From Clarireedia homoeocarpa (taxonomy: Eukaryota; Ascomycota; Leotiomycetes; Helotiales; Rutstroemiaceae): a DNA stretch of 64,000 bases. The DNA is taken from assembly GCA_001465935.1 (NCBI GenBank), contig LNKV01000030.1, positions 69,443 to 133,442 of the forward strand, written 5' to 3'. The translations under genes and the position numbers were made by a program. Below, piece after piece: positions 11,400 through 22,931 of the stretch; the stretch's first letter is position 1, and each line of letters begins with the position of its first letter. The notes beneath the pieces are model-generated. The model was not told where the DNA came from. It made no database searches and saw only the letters and a program-made list of their open reading frames with translations.

Positions 11400-13469
11400 A
11401 GAGATGGATTAGGACAAACTTCGCATATTGGGGTAGATGGGGTTGGTTTTGGGGATTGTAAAGAGTGGGATGTAGGACTTATGATTCAATGTATCTAAGC
11501 GTGTGTACTTTGGTTGGTTGACAGTTGAGAGCGGCATTTTGATACCTTGCGGTTGTTGGTTTTGCTCTTGTTGTTTATACCTACTGTATGTACAGTATGT
11601 ACGTGTGATTGGTAGTGTGTTTGGTAGTTGATAGTTGCGGTGGTTGTTGGTTTACTTAATGGATGCTTTACTTTTTGATTCTACTACTCCGCCTCGCATA
11701 TCCTGTCCTCTGCTCTCCGTTTCTTTTTGCTGTTCTTACAATATGTATTGTTCAGAATAACTGACCATATCGAGAATACTTGATCTGATTGGTTGATCCC
11801 TCCTCCGCTTCCGCTTCCGCCTCCACTTCGGGACCGATTACGTTGATAGTGTATGCAGGTCCTGTGGATTTCTTGGGAAAAGTACTTGTACCGCGGACTT
11901 GTTCGGAGCTCTCCTGAGCTGTGGGGGGGGGCGGGGGGGACGGTTGTTATCTTTGCTCTTGCTCTCGCTTCGACTCGGATTTTAAAGGGGTGTCTACGGG
12001 TCTTATCCATTGTTATACACAACTTACGCTATCAAGGCGAAAAAGGTTGCAGGTCGGAGCACACAAACATTAAATAATTTTGAGTTCGGAAGCGTAGATT
12101 CGGGGCTGTTTGGGGTTCTTATCATGCACGATTACGCTATCCTGCAGCTCTTTTGCTTCCTCGGCTTCCTACTTATCAAGATAGATGGCGTGGATGGATG
12201 GGTTATCGTGTTACCGTTACCGTCCCCACCGATGATGGGCTTCGCCATACTGTACGAGGTACTGTGCGTACTGTACAGTGTTAGATCTTGCTTGCACGGC
12301 GTAAGCACTGTACAGTCCAGAAATCATCCGCAGCGATACAGTCTCGTCCAGCCACAGTACTGTACTGTACATTGTTTGCCCCACATGATCTTCTTCCCCT
12401 ATCGAGCTTCCTCTTCCGGAGCTATCGTCCCTTGTTTTCGGCAGCGTATGCCCGATTAGCAGCGGGATCCAATGAGCGCGTGTGTTAGTTGTGAGTTGGC
12501 TAGGGAAATGGCATCAGCAATCATTTCGATCAGTATGCGAATTGCATGGCTGTCACCGGTCAAGCTTTCGAGATACTGCGGGCTTCTGCAGGATCGTCAG
12601 GGACGGTTGGAAAAATGAGATGGTTGGCTTGCTTGCTTGCTTCGTACTACCTTCATTACGGAACGTATTGCTACTGCGAATGAGAAGTGCAGATTACTCT
12701 ACCTATGCTGCACTATGCATGGGAGGGGAATGGGACGAGCTAGGTATCTTTCTTGATGATTATTGTGGTCGATCGTCTGTCTCCCATTGACCGCCACCAT
12801 CTGCGATTGAGTATATTAATCGAGCTCCCCTGCCATGTTTTCTTTCCTGCATTCCGTTTTTCTTCACTCTCCTCCCCTCCTCTCCTCTTTATTTGTGTTT
12901 GCGAGCGTCGAAGTTTCCAGTGGAACTGCTCCTTCCAGTGGCGCAGTGGTTTGCAGTGTTCTAAAGATTGTGGAAGGTTATTATATGTCTTCTCCATCTG
13001 CGTTGAACCTCTCCACCCACTATTTAGATGAGGCAATGAGGTTCGCCTACGGACGACGCCCCTTGTTGGGAGATGCTAGCTTCCTACTTAACTTTACTAC
13101 TTATCAACAGAAAATGGTATCCGAGAAAACAGCAGCCGAGATCAGAAGCGAAATCGAACCGTACCATACAAAACCGAAAAGTCACGCTACTTGTAGAGAA
13201 GTGAAAATTTGGGCTTATATTTAGTTTCATATCCTTGAGGCAACTAGAGACTGCGGATTACAAGATGGGTGCACAACCAGTGGTCGACAGGACATGCGTG
13301 AAATAAGCACAGTTGGTAAGAAATATCTTGGTTGCTGAGGATAAACAAACTATACGTTGACAAGGAAGTCTAATAAAAAGGTTTTATATACACATGAAGG
13401 CTATGTTTACCAAAAATCTAAGTACAATCGAAATAAATATCTACCCAGAAGATACACTACTCGAAAAAC
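11400..13469. other. intergenic region with palindromic and dispersed repeats
   Basis: About 2.1 kb between convergent genes (VHS/GAT forward, GMC reverse). A run of nine G followed by further G blocks lies around 11924-11940. TACTGTAC-type palindromes cluster at 11580-12375, and a 53-bp dispersed repeat lies at 13177-13229. Open frames 12010-12459, 12482-12790 and 12835-13224 lack recognisable motifs. Confidence 0.6.
13177..13229 (+). repeat. 53-bp dispersed repeat, copy A
   Basis: This stretch matches 43867-43919 at 46 of 53 positions on the same strand without gaps. The core TAGAGAAGTGA is identical, and CTT.TAGAGAAG is nearly palindromic. The flanks diverge at once. Read by direct comparison inside the window. 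Confidence 0.8.
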
Positions 13470-15291
13470 CTACAAATCCTCCTTGATCAAATCCGCCGCT
13501 CTCTCAGAGATAGCGTACAAAGTACTAACCAAATGACCACAAACCTGGAAAGGTAAAACACTTGCATCAACAACCCTCACATTGGCTGTACCATAAACTT
13601 TCAACTTTGAGTCGACCACTCCACCAGCTTCCTTTGGCATCATCGCAGCAGTAGCAACAGGATGGAAGTTCGATCGATAAACACCCTTATTCCACTCAAA
13701 CCACTGTTCGATCGACGCATCTTTAGGAACGGCATCTAACCCGGGCTTTGTCTCCTCGCCGATTAACGCGGAGAGAGGTGCTGTCGAGTACAGCTCCCGA
13801 ACGAACTGCGCTATGCCGATTTGCCCAACGATGTCCCAGTCGAGCATATAGTAATTAGGGTTAATAGCAGCCGGGGTACCTGGTACAGCACTAGTAATAT
13901 GGATGTTGCCGCGGGCGAAGGGGAGCAGCGACCAGTACTCAGTGGTGAAGGCGGAGGCTGATGGATACACTAGGACCTCGGCGATGGGGATTGGATGGGT
14001 TTCCGAGAAGATGAGATCGTACTGAATCTTGAAGTGCTGGAGGAGATCACTGGCTTTAGTGACGTTGCCGGACGCGGCTGCCACGCGTGCCGCGTAGGTT
14101 GGGAGATCATTCCATACTTGGGTTGAGATGTTGCTGAGACGATCGCCGAAGACCTGGGATGCGGTGGGGTAGCTGACGAAATCACCAGCGCCGTAAGTGT
14201 TGTTTTGGACGCTTTTATAGGCGAGGCCAGTGTTGGTTTGGTCTTGGAGGTTTTCGCCGACTGTGGGGAGATCGACGACGACAGAGATGTTGTATTTGTT
14301 CAAGATGGCGGGGTTTCCAACTCCGGAAAGTTCGAGAAGGAGGGGAGAGGCGAGAGAACCGGCGGAAAGGATAACCTCTTTGTTTGCTAGGATGGTGTAA
14401 GGGGAGGTCGAGTTCATGGCAAGTACCTCAACTCCATTTGCTTTGGGGGTGTTTTCTCCCGATTTCCAAGTGATGCGCTGAGCAAAGGTATTTGGGTAGA
14501 GATGGAGGTTGGTTCGATTGGCAATCGGGTAGTAGTATGCTCGTCCAGCATCTTCACGTACATTCAAGTCCTTATCGTAGGTAGCTGGATAACGATTGTA
14601 TCCAACCATCTTGCCTCCGTTAACATCGCCATTCCACGACACGTTGAGAGCACTATATGTCTCGTTTAAAATTGTATGGAAGTTGCTTGTATCGGCAGCG
14701 TTCAGCCAGCCAGTCTTAAGAGGACCATCGAAGCCATAAACAGAAGAATCGAATGTAATACCGGCCTCTACCTGTGCGGCAGTTGGAGCTTCGAGAGTCT
14801 GCGACTTCTTGTAGTACGGAAGAAGATTCTTCCAGTTCCATCCGTCATTGCCAATAGTTTCCCAAGCATCGATTTGGATGTCCTCGGCTCGGGTATAGGC
14901 CATACCTACGGAAAATTAGAATTATAATAGCTAGACAGAAAATTTGCAACGTACCATTGATAGTGCTGGTACCACCAATTGCCTTCCCGGCTCTCATAGT
15001 CTGTGTTGTATTCCCAGCGTATGCCTGTCGCGTGGTTTTGTACGCCCAATCAATCTCAGTGCCAAACGCCAGGCTGTATCCCAAAGGATTGGTGACATTG
15101 ACGTTGTTCGATTGATCGTCACCAGCCTCGATGACAGCAACGGTGACGTTCAATTCGGACAAGCGGTTAGCAATAACTAAACCACTTGTACCAGCTCCAA
15201 CGATAACATAGTCATATGTTAGATCGCGTCTTGGGATATTGCGTGCAACAGCTACCGAGGCTAGCGCCAAAGTAGGGAGTAGTTGAACCAT
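13470..15291 (-). CDS. secreted GMC oxidoreductase (AA3-type)
   Basis: Two exons on the minus strand (15291-14955, 14905-13470) encode 590 residues. The 49-nt intron has a GTACGT donor and TAG acceptor and interrupts the GGTSTING motif. A signal peptide covers about residues 1-17. The FAD dinucleotide fold YDYVIVGAGTSG is at residues 26-37, and the E of VIEAGDD would hold the ribose. The GMC signature region GKAIGGTSTING-MAYTRAE is intact. The catalytic pair is visible near the C-terminus: His527 (NFHPVATAAM) and His570 (VCGHLV). Together these suggest an active extracellular alcohol or sugar oxidase/dehydrogenase of the AA3_2-like group. Whether it is a glucose oxidase, aryl-alcohol oxidase or pathway enzyme cannot be decided from motifs. 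Confidence 0.93.
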
Positions 15292-17531
15292 TTTATGATG
15301 AGGAAGTGCAGTAAAGAATCAAACGAAGGTGATGAGAGCAAACAAGTAGTGATGATTGGGGAAACGCGGTGGTTCGTCTCATTTTTATAATGCTTGAAAC
15401 GCAGTCCCAATTGCTACCCATGCGAATCTTGTCCATACCCCATCGCCGCCTCCCACGAACATCCAAAGAACATTTACCAAGCATTTGAAATGGATTATAC
15501 ATCCCATAACAAATAAAATGTTTGGTAATGTAAAACCCCTTAGGGGCAAGACCCATCTCGTAAATTTTTGGTCTGAATATAACGGGTCCAAGCCGTGATA
15601 GAGCCATTCCTTGAAAATATTCAACCACCAAGACACTTAGCACAAATCACATTCGTTGATTATGACGCAATAGAAAGGCCGTTCGGAGCCTTCAAGCTTT
15701 CAAGGGTCAATGTTTCATAGCCTATACCCAAAAATTGAGTTACCCTGTCATGGCTTCATGCAGGTACCGGCGAAATGCCGACTGACATCAAGAAACTACC
15801 GGTGGAACGAGCCGGTGCTATATCGAGCATCTGCAGGGGCTTAGTATAAGGCATAGTCAAGAAGGGCAGCCACTTTCATATCTGAAGTATTGGAGAGAGT
15901 CGTACAGATCATGTGCGAGGAGCTGATTGATGAGGAGGGAGCACGTCGAGCAGACAACGACAGACGGCTTCGAGAACAACAGTATAGTTAGGACATGATT
16001 CTAGAACTCGAGAAAAAAAACAACATGGTCGTCTTATCAAAGTGAGAGTATCCATCGCCAGAATTTTAACGGCCCGAGTAGAACTTTAAAATAATGGGTC
16101 AGTGGCACTCGTCGCGGTCCTTAACTCGCTTTACCAATGAGAAAATCAGCCACATCGGAGTTTTTACCCACATTAATTGCTCGTGCATAAACCCTTTACA
16201 GGAATCATGCAAGCTCCTTTGATAAGACTGCCGATCACCTTGGATCATCTAGGCGATAAGTATGCAAAAATGGCTGTGCATGGTTGAATCGCTGGGTAAA
16301 AAGCACTTCGTATATCACCATCCTTTGAAGGAAATGATGATGTAACTGGTAAGGTATATAAGACAGGACAGGGCAAGGCGCCGGATGCAGAAATTTCCAG
16401 AAGCAAAGCCAAGGGATGGCGAGGAACGGGAACAGGAGCCGGAAAGCCATCTTCCAATCCATTCCACGCAGATTCTTGGTAAGAATACGAACATGTTGCA
16501 GAGAGAGTTCGGACGACGACAGCTTTCAGGCAGTGGAGTGCCCGAAGAATTCATGCATCGGTGTTACCCAGTTTCGGAGCGACCTACGAATGTGGACAAC
16601 GACTCCCTCATAACACCAGGGCTCCCAGACTTCAACCGAATTCGCAGTGTCATACTGTACGAACAGGAAGGCTCGCCCCGATCGCGTTGGATCCAGATGC
16701 CCAGTCCAATCGAGGACAGATTCGGCAGCTGTGACTCTGTTCGCCGAGGCTTGAAAACGTATTAGGAAGGCCTGGCTAGTGGTTAGGTGTTTCATTCCAA
16801 GTTACCTGCTCAGTCGTGATATATGCCTGTTGGAGATATGCTGGTGGCAAGTATGTGTTTGTTATCGCATAGGGTCCCTGCTTCAATGCCTGATTAGAGC
16901 TGCAGGTCCCTCGGCTGAATTAACGATGCGTCGCACTGGCAGACCTCACCGAGACGACACGATGTGTAGAGTCAATCATAACTTGGACGTCATAGAGATC
17001 GTCGAGACGTTGGCAAAAAAAAAATGGTGATGGTTGTGGTCGGTCGACGAAGACTAACGCGAGGTCCAAGCTTACGTAATACTGTAATCCTACGACAGCG
17101 CGTCGTAGCACCTTCTTACCTAGTTCACTACACATACTGTACAACAGCCACTTTTGTTGGCAAATTCAGTCGCTATTGGTGGGAAACTCTGCCATATGGA
17201 CCGAGTCCTTCCTTTCGAGGTTCCAACGGGTCGCTACTTGGGAAAAATGGTAGCATTTGTTAGGTGGCATAGTATTCAAGAAATAACTTGGCATATCATC
17301 GCACGGACAGTAGAACTAGTCTTGATGCTAGCTAATATAAAGCAGACATCGTGTCATTTGCTAGCTTCTAAAAGCTGTTATTCTAGATTTGACTAGGATG
17401 GACGTCTATATCTACCACGGAGGTATACTACTCAGAGGATCCCTGTCAGAAAAACTGCTGAAAATACGGCGTTTTCTACAGCGAGTATTATTCCAAAAAA
17501 CGACGCAGAATGTGGTAGAATGCCAGATTAT
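15292..17531. other. intergenic region, no gene recognised
   Basis: About 2.2 kb. It holds the promoter of the GMC gene at its left end and the 3' flank of the lipase gene at its right end. Open frames at 16385-16765 and 16779-17030 have no motifs and overlap open frames on the other strand. Confidence 0.6.
15382..15389 (-). promoter_or_regulatory. TATA box of the GMC oxidoreductase gene
   Basis: On the minus strand the bases read TATAAAAA, about 91 bases upstream of the ATG at 15291. Motif and spacing fit a fungal core promoter. Confidence 0.5.
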
Positions 17532-20500
17532 TTAATATTGTACATCATCCCCAGTGTCTAATACTCCTCTCGCTAAAGCGCTGAGACTGGACTCGTATCT
17601 CCCAGGACTATGATCAAGTAACATACTCCCACCGAAGCGCACTTCCCCGAATCTCTTCTCTACATTCCTCACATACTTCAAGATACTTCTGGTAGCTGGT
17701 TTCCCCAAGCCTGCATGATCTCCCTCATCTTTCGTGAAGGCATTTCTCTTCAATACTGGCATTGCCTCAACCATGAACACTTCACCAGGAGGAAGCAGCT
17801 TCGTGCTCAACATACTCGCCCTTAAAGCTTTCAATGCAGAATATGCCCACTTATCATCTTCTTCTTCACTGCCTCTGCCTGGCTGGCCATACCATTTTTC
17901 GGAGAAGGAATTGCTCATACCGGTCCAGACTCGACTTTTTACCTCGCCTTTAGCTCCAGAATCGTCATTCTTGAAAGCTAAAGCAACAGCCTGTAGATCA
18001 TGCAAAAGTCCAAGTGACAGGTAAGGGACGAGATCTTGTCCGTTAACAATTGTCGTTACAAGACCTCTAGTTGCTAGTCTAAGTGATGGGGATATTGTGG
18101 CTGGCGGTCCGTAAGCATAGACGTGGATTGGCCTTCCTGGTGGTAAATGTAGATCGATTGAGGTTGTGCCAACTTCCCCATTGGTGATATGTAATGGTGA
18201 CTGGTTATGTGCAGTGACAAAAGAAGTCCCATCGATCGCAGGTTCTGCAATCATGACCGCCAGTAAAGCAGAAACACCACCACCTAAACTATGCCCGCAC
18301 ATGACGAGGCCATACTCAGGGTATTCCTCGAGTGCTGCTTTAAGTGTAGCCATGACTCGGCTAGCACCGCCATCTAAAAGCCGACGTGCCGAAGCATGAA
18401 TTCCCATGTGAACTTTGTATGCTTTACCTCGCCATATGAGCTCATCATAATCACAAGTCATATCAGCAAGGACATCCTCAAACCCAAGAGTACCTCGGCA
18501 TGTTAAAACAACAGCCTTTGACAGATGATCAAGCGAGATATAATGTACCATGGGGACCCCGGTATTCGTATGACCACTAGGGTCGGTTCCCCCCTGGGGG
18601 TCCACAAAGGACGAGAGAAGTATCGTATCTGCAGGTAGTTGTGTATGCTCAGAGAAGGATTGATGCTCATGATGATGCATGTTATCAATTTCAATTCGTT
18701 TTTTGGGATCGGAGATGCCCATCATGCGCAAGAAGCTTGATCCATAAGAGGCAGAGGCAAACTTCACAAATCTTGTAATGTTTTCTACGATATGACGTTG
18801 TGGAAAGCTACCGTCAACTGTACCTGTACGGGTCAGGGATTCCAGCGCCTCCAAACTTTCGAATGCACCTTTCCTGACACACGCTGCAGGTACCAATGAA
18901 GTTGCGGAATTGTTTGTGTCTAACGTGAAAATACTATGCTCATAAGAGTGTGCCCGACGATGATTACTGGAGGTAGAGACTAGATGATTGGCGTTTATAT
19001 CCCTGTCGGATTTCGCTCTGAGAAGGCTCTTCTGGCCTCCTGGGTGAGTTCTGGGAGTCGTGGGAGAACTTGAACGACCTTGGTTAGTAGAACGAACGGA
19101 ATACGTATCGGTTTGTGAGACTATGGAATCTCTGCGCCGTTCATGGACGGAATAATAACTTGCTCTCGAAGTAGCACGGGGACTGCCAGTATGTACTACG
19201 CCTAGGTCCTTGGAGGAAAAATAGTTCGGATTACCTCGTTGAGGTGCATGAGGTAGATCCCGGCTTGGAGCCAGGTTGCTGGATCGACGCGGTGGAACAG
19301 TAATGCTCGGTAAGGTGGGCTTGGCAGTTGATAAAGAACTCCCCCAAGCTGGACGACTTTGAACCTTTTTCGTCTCGGGGGACTCTTTGTTCTCGTCCTT
19401 GTTCCATCTATTTGAGAGAGATGTACTTGACCTCCTCTTGAGAGCTTGTCGGAAAGTACTCCTCTTCTCCTGCTCCTTCATCGGTGGCTTCTCAACTTTT
19501 GCTTTTCGGAGGAGTGCAGGTTTGCTAGCTTGCCTTTTGCCTGAAGAGGGCAATCCGGGGTTGGGGGTCGGGGATGAATTTTCTAGGGGTTTCCTGCATC
19601 GTTTCTGATTTGCTAGGTTATCTGAAGAGAATACCGTGAAGGTTGTATCAATGTTGTTCTCGTCGTCTGAAGTTCCAGGATGTAATGAAAGTCTAGGTAT
19701 TTTCGATCTACTAGTAGCTCGCTTCAGATGGGAAAGAACAGGAGGAAATTGGTCACTTGATCGGATTGAAGCTTCTGATCTAGGACTAAGTTCGGAAAGC
19801 TGGCTGGTTGCAGGGGTAAAACCAGTATCTTCGGTTGTCTCTGTATGGGCAGTATTCTCCTCCTCGTCAAGCTGTTCCTGTGGTGGGCCTTGAATGAGTG
19901 TGCTCCGTAGTCTATTTCCAACAATACGATAGACAATTTTTCCAGCTGCTGTTGTTGAGCAATCAGGGCCTGCGTCTGCCAAGCGATCGCTATCGGAACC
20001 AGAACTCTCCACAAAGCCAGTATGATCCTCCACAATTTCCACTCCAGGTGGAGGTGACAAGTTTGGAGGCTCAGATCCACTGAACTCAACAGTAATGGTC
20101 TTTGTGGTGGAAGTAGATGTCGTAATAGTGACGGATGAATTAGGTGGTAAGGATTGTAATATTCTCTGTTTCAAGGCGATTTCGGATATCTCGTCAAAGT
20201 TATCCTGCTCTGCCCCGCCCCTCTCGATCGTCTGTAGCAATTCATCTCCCCTGGTGTCCAAAAATGATAATTCGGATTCATTCCTAGTGTCTCCAACGGC
20301 TCTTGAACCATAATCTGTAGTTTTTCCAACAACATCCGCCCTGCGTCCATCATTGAGAATCACTACATCCCAAATAACTTCTTCATATCGGTGTTCTTTG
20401 ATTTCGCGATCCGTTAATTTGCGGCACCAGCGCTGTAGTAATGCCAATCCGCAAATGCCCACCAAGAGATCCCCTACGCTGACCTTTTCTCCTTCAACAC

Positions 20501-21065
20501 CAGTAGCAGGATTTTGGAATTCCCGTCTTATCAATGTGATGATACTTGCAATAGCTCTTGATGAATCCGTGGAACCAAGTATACCATCTAGGGCGCCGAG
20601 TAATTGTTGGGAAAAGTCTGTGGCTGATGATAAAGCTGCAGATGAAAAATGGAACCCAGCAGAAGCAGCAAACGATATTCCAGTAATAGTTGAATGTAAA
20701 GTCGTAATACTTCTTTCCAGTAACCCTTCAGCCTCCAGTCTTCCAACTTGTCCCGTACTTCGATTTGCCACATCCTTTCCAGCTCGGTGTATTATTCCTT
20801 CAATAACAGCCCGACTTAGCTCTAAGCCGGTAAGGGTCGTAACTCTCGCGCTGTCAATTGCCAAGCCTCCTATGAATGTACCTAGTCGAATATATAGTGA
20901 AGAGGATCTCGTAACGAAACTGACCGCATTGGCGACGGTTTTCGGGAGGAGCGTCGACGTTGGAGCTGGTTGGGCTTTGACGAGGGTACTACTAGAGTTC
21001 TCATCATCTTGCTTCTTCTCGTCGTTGGGATCTTGTGCCTTATGTGCACCAAGCTCCAACTCCAT
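17532..21065 (-). CDS. sn-1 diacylglycerol lipase-like lipase (lipase class 3)
   Basis: A single intronless frame of 1177 residues. The N-terminal third contains several hydrophobic or amphipathic stretches (LYIRLGTFIGGLA, LLVGICGLALLQRW) that may bind membranes. Residues about 300-760 are low-complexity Ser/Pro/Arg-rich sequence of the kind regulated by phosphorylation. The catalytic lipase_3 domain occupies roughly 770-1177: VVLTCRGTLGFEDVLADM, then the nucleophile elbow GHSLGG with Ser926, Asp1011 in VNGQDLVPYLS, and His1152 in LLDHSPGRYE. The Ser-Asp-His triad and the DHxPxxY context match the diacylglycerol lipase subfamily, which releases the sn-1 fatty acid from diacylglycerol. The start at 21065 is the first Met of the frame. 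A role in lipid turnover or signalling is inferred from the family. Confidence 0.88.
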   Translation of the reverse strand: MELELGAHKAQDPNDEKKQDDENSSSTLVKAQPAPTSTLLPKTVANAVSFVTRSSSLYIRLGTFIGGLAIDSARVTTLTGLELSRAVIEGIIHRAGKDVANRSTGQVGRLEAEGLLERSITTLHSTITGISFAASAGFHFSSAALSSATDFSQQLLGALDGILGSTDSSRAIASIITLIRREFQNPATGVEGEKVSVGDLLVGICGLALLQRWCRKLTDREIKEHRYEEVIWDVVILNDGRRADVVGKTTDYGSRAVGDTRNESELSFLDTRGDELLQTIERGGAEQDNFDEISEIALKQRILQSLPPNSSVTITTSTSTTKTITVEFSGSEPPNLSPPPGVEIVEDHTGFVESSGSDSDRLADAGPDCSTTAAGKIVYRIVGNRLRSTLIQGPPQEQLDEEENTAHTETTEDTGFTPATSQLSELSPRSEASIRSSDQFPPVLSHLKRATSRSKIPRLSLHPGTSDDENNIDTTFTVFSSDNLANQKRCRKPLENSSPTPNPGLPSSGKRQASKPALLRKAKVEKPPMKEQEKRSTFRQALKRRSSTSLSNRWNKDENKESPETKKVQSRPAWGSSLSTAKPTLPSITVPPRRSSNLAPSRDLPHAPQRGNPNYFSSKDLGVVHTGSPRATSRASYYSVHERRRDSIVSQTDTYSVRSTNQGRSSSPTTPRTHPGGQKSLLRAKSDRDINANHLVSTSSNHRRAHSYEHSIFTLDTNNSATSLVPAACVRKGAFESLEALESLTRTGTVDGSFPQRHIVENITRFVKFASASYGSSFLRMMGISDPKKRIEIDNMHHHEHQSFSEHTQLPADTILLSSFVDPQGGTDPSGHTNTGVPMVHYISLDHLSKAVVLTCRGTLGFEDVLADMTCDYDELIWRGKAYKVHMGIHASARRLLDGGASRVMATLKAALEEYPEYGLVMCGHSLGGGVSALLAVMIAEPAIDGTSFVTAHNQSPLHITNGEVGTTSIDLHLPPGRPIHVYAYGPPATISPSLRLATRGLVTTIVNGQDLVPYLSLGLLHDLQAVALAFKNDDSGAKGEVKSRVWTGMSNSFSEKWYGQPGRGSEEEDDKWAYSALKALRASMLSTKLLPPGEVFMVEAMPVLKRNAFTKDEGDHAGLGKPATRSILKYVRNVEKRFGEVRFGGSMLLDHSPGRYESSLSALARGVLDTGDDVQY

Positions 21066-22112
21066 TGGACTCGCAGTATCCTTTTTTCAGACAAGGTGGG
21101 TTGCTTTATGGTGGAGAGGTTATCGAAGATAAAGTGCCATGCATGAGCAGTAGATTCATCGCTGAATAGAGAGACAAAAGGTCGAACACGGAGAAGAATC
21201 GAATTCGCCCAGAGGTTGGCAATGCATATTTGCTTGTCGATGATGTGTACTAGAATGTAAAAGCGTGGTGGCGGGTTGATCTTTTTGGCATGTGATTTCA
21301 CTGGAATGTTGTTCAACTTTTAACTGGCTGCTGGTCAATGGCATCTTGAGTCTTGACTGTGTCAGCAGAGTGCAAAGCAAACATGAAAGAAACAGAGCTG
21401 GCAACCATCGTCACCATCGTTCCGGTCAACTGACCTACCTATGTATCTACCACGGCAGAGTGAGATGGGAGCAGATCACGCAATCCAGGTCCGATTCTAC
21501 CGGGCGGATATTATTGAATGTCATGCAGGGCGTTCGGATCTTCCATCTCACAGGGGGCTCACAACAGTCGATCCTGGTTGAGTTCTTGGTCGCAACAAGT
21601 ATAGAATGGTCGAATTGAATTCAAGCGCGTTGTTTCTGGCATTGAATCATTTTTGGTTGCGCAACTCTGTAGACATCGACGGCGGGGTCGCAGGTGTATG
21701 AGTATGGCCCACAGGCATTTATTTTTGAATACGGGGAAGCGGAGGACCCTTACATCTAAGCCCCGCCATAGCTAAACAGGACAACAACCAACAAGAGCGA
21801 GCTTCACGTATACCGCCATTGTTCAGCTCGCGGTAACTCAGCCAAATCCATTTTCTCATATAAATTGTATACCCCTTTTCTTTGCATTTGCTCGAAGGTT
21901 GGCGCGTGGGGAATTCTAGCAGTTCTATTTGTTCGCACTGCCTCTCGAAAGCTCCTTCCGGTTTTTGTTTCTTAACCTCCGCAAACCTCGACCCAAAAGA
22001 CCACGTCTGTTAATACCTTCACGTACTTCGAAGTGCAGTCATAGACCCCAATTGAACTCGAATACAGCTTCCGAATCTGCCAGCAATTCATTATATCGCA
22101 GGAACAAGCACA
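21066..22112. other. divergent promoter region, lipase and GNA1
   Basis: About 1.05 kb between two divergently transcribed genes. No convincing coding sequence. Open frames at 21292-21618 and 21929-22213 show no motif; the second overlaps the GNA1 start in another frame. Confidence 0.6.
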
Positions 22113-22678
22113 ATGGCTGCCACAGAAGGTCTCTTCAGTTCAGAGCTTATTTCCCCCGAAATTGCGGCATCCCTGCCAGAAAGTTATACAATTCGAGCAT
22201 TAAAAAAGAGTGATTATGCTAAGGGATTTCTTGATGTCTTGCGGGTCCTGACCACAGTCGGAGACGTTACTGAGGAGCAGTTTAACCAACGATACGACTG
22301 GATGAACACACAAGGGAAAGGCGGTTATTATCTTTTGGTCATTGAAGACCAAGGGAAAATCGTTGGGACTGGTGCACTGATTGTGGAACGTAAATTGTGA
22401 GCTACCCTCCTATGCAGCGAGTCTGTAATTGCATGCTGATGAACCTGTGCAGCATTCACGATCTTGGTATGGTTGGCCACATCGAGGACATCGCCGTTGC
22501 GAAAGATCAGCAAGGAAAGAAACTCGGACTCAAAATGATCCAAGCGTTAGACTTCGTCGCGGAGAAGATCGGTTGTTATAAGAGCATATTGGATTGCAGT
22601 GAAGCCAACGAGGGGTTCTATGTGAAGTGTGGATTCAAGAGAGCTGGTTTACAGATGGCGCATTATTACAACCATTAG
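22113..22678 (+). CDS. GNA1: glucosamine-6-phosphate N-acetyltransferase
   Basis: Two exons (22113-22396, 22453-22678) encode 169 residues, the usual size for fungal Gna1. The intron (GTGAGC donor, GCAG acceptor) is 56 nt. A GNAT fold covers the whole protein: YTIRALKKSDYAKGFLDVLRVLTTVGDV at the N-terminus, the strand ending in GTGALIVERK, then GMVGHIEDIAVAKDQQGKKLG, which contains the Q-x-x-G-x-x-(G/A) acetyl-CoA pyrophosphate loop, and a C-terminal EGFYVKCGFKRAGLQMAHYY. The enzyme makes N-acetylglucosamine 6-phosphate from glucosamine 6-phosphate and acetyl-CoA, feeding UDP-GlcNAc for chitin, N-glycans and GPI anchors. It is tail-to-tail with the acidic hypothetical gene downstream. Confidence 0.93.
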
Positions 22679-22931
22679 AGGGTTGGCAACAGGTTGGATT
22701 AGACCACACGCGGCTGCGTTACTTTGGTGATTTAGAGGGATAGAATTGCATTTGGACAATGCGGCGTTTTTTCTTATTTTTTGGCATCCGGAGCATCATA
22801 GATGAGACATGAATATATGTCATACAAAAATACTCCTCGTTCAGCAGTAAAACGCATCCAAGTTGGAGCATTGTTACTGCTCTTGAGCGTCTGCGTCTTA
22901 CTCCTTGTTTCTCTTCGCGATTTTCTGCCGG

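Noticed and set aside
12835..13224. 129-codon frame, plus strand
   Set aside because: No motif, low-complexity Ser/Leu start, and its end is the dispersed repeat rather than coding sequence.
16385..16765. 126-codon frame between the GMC and lipase genes
   Set aside because: No motif, an equally long frame opposite and poor codon regularity.
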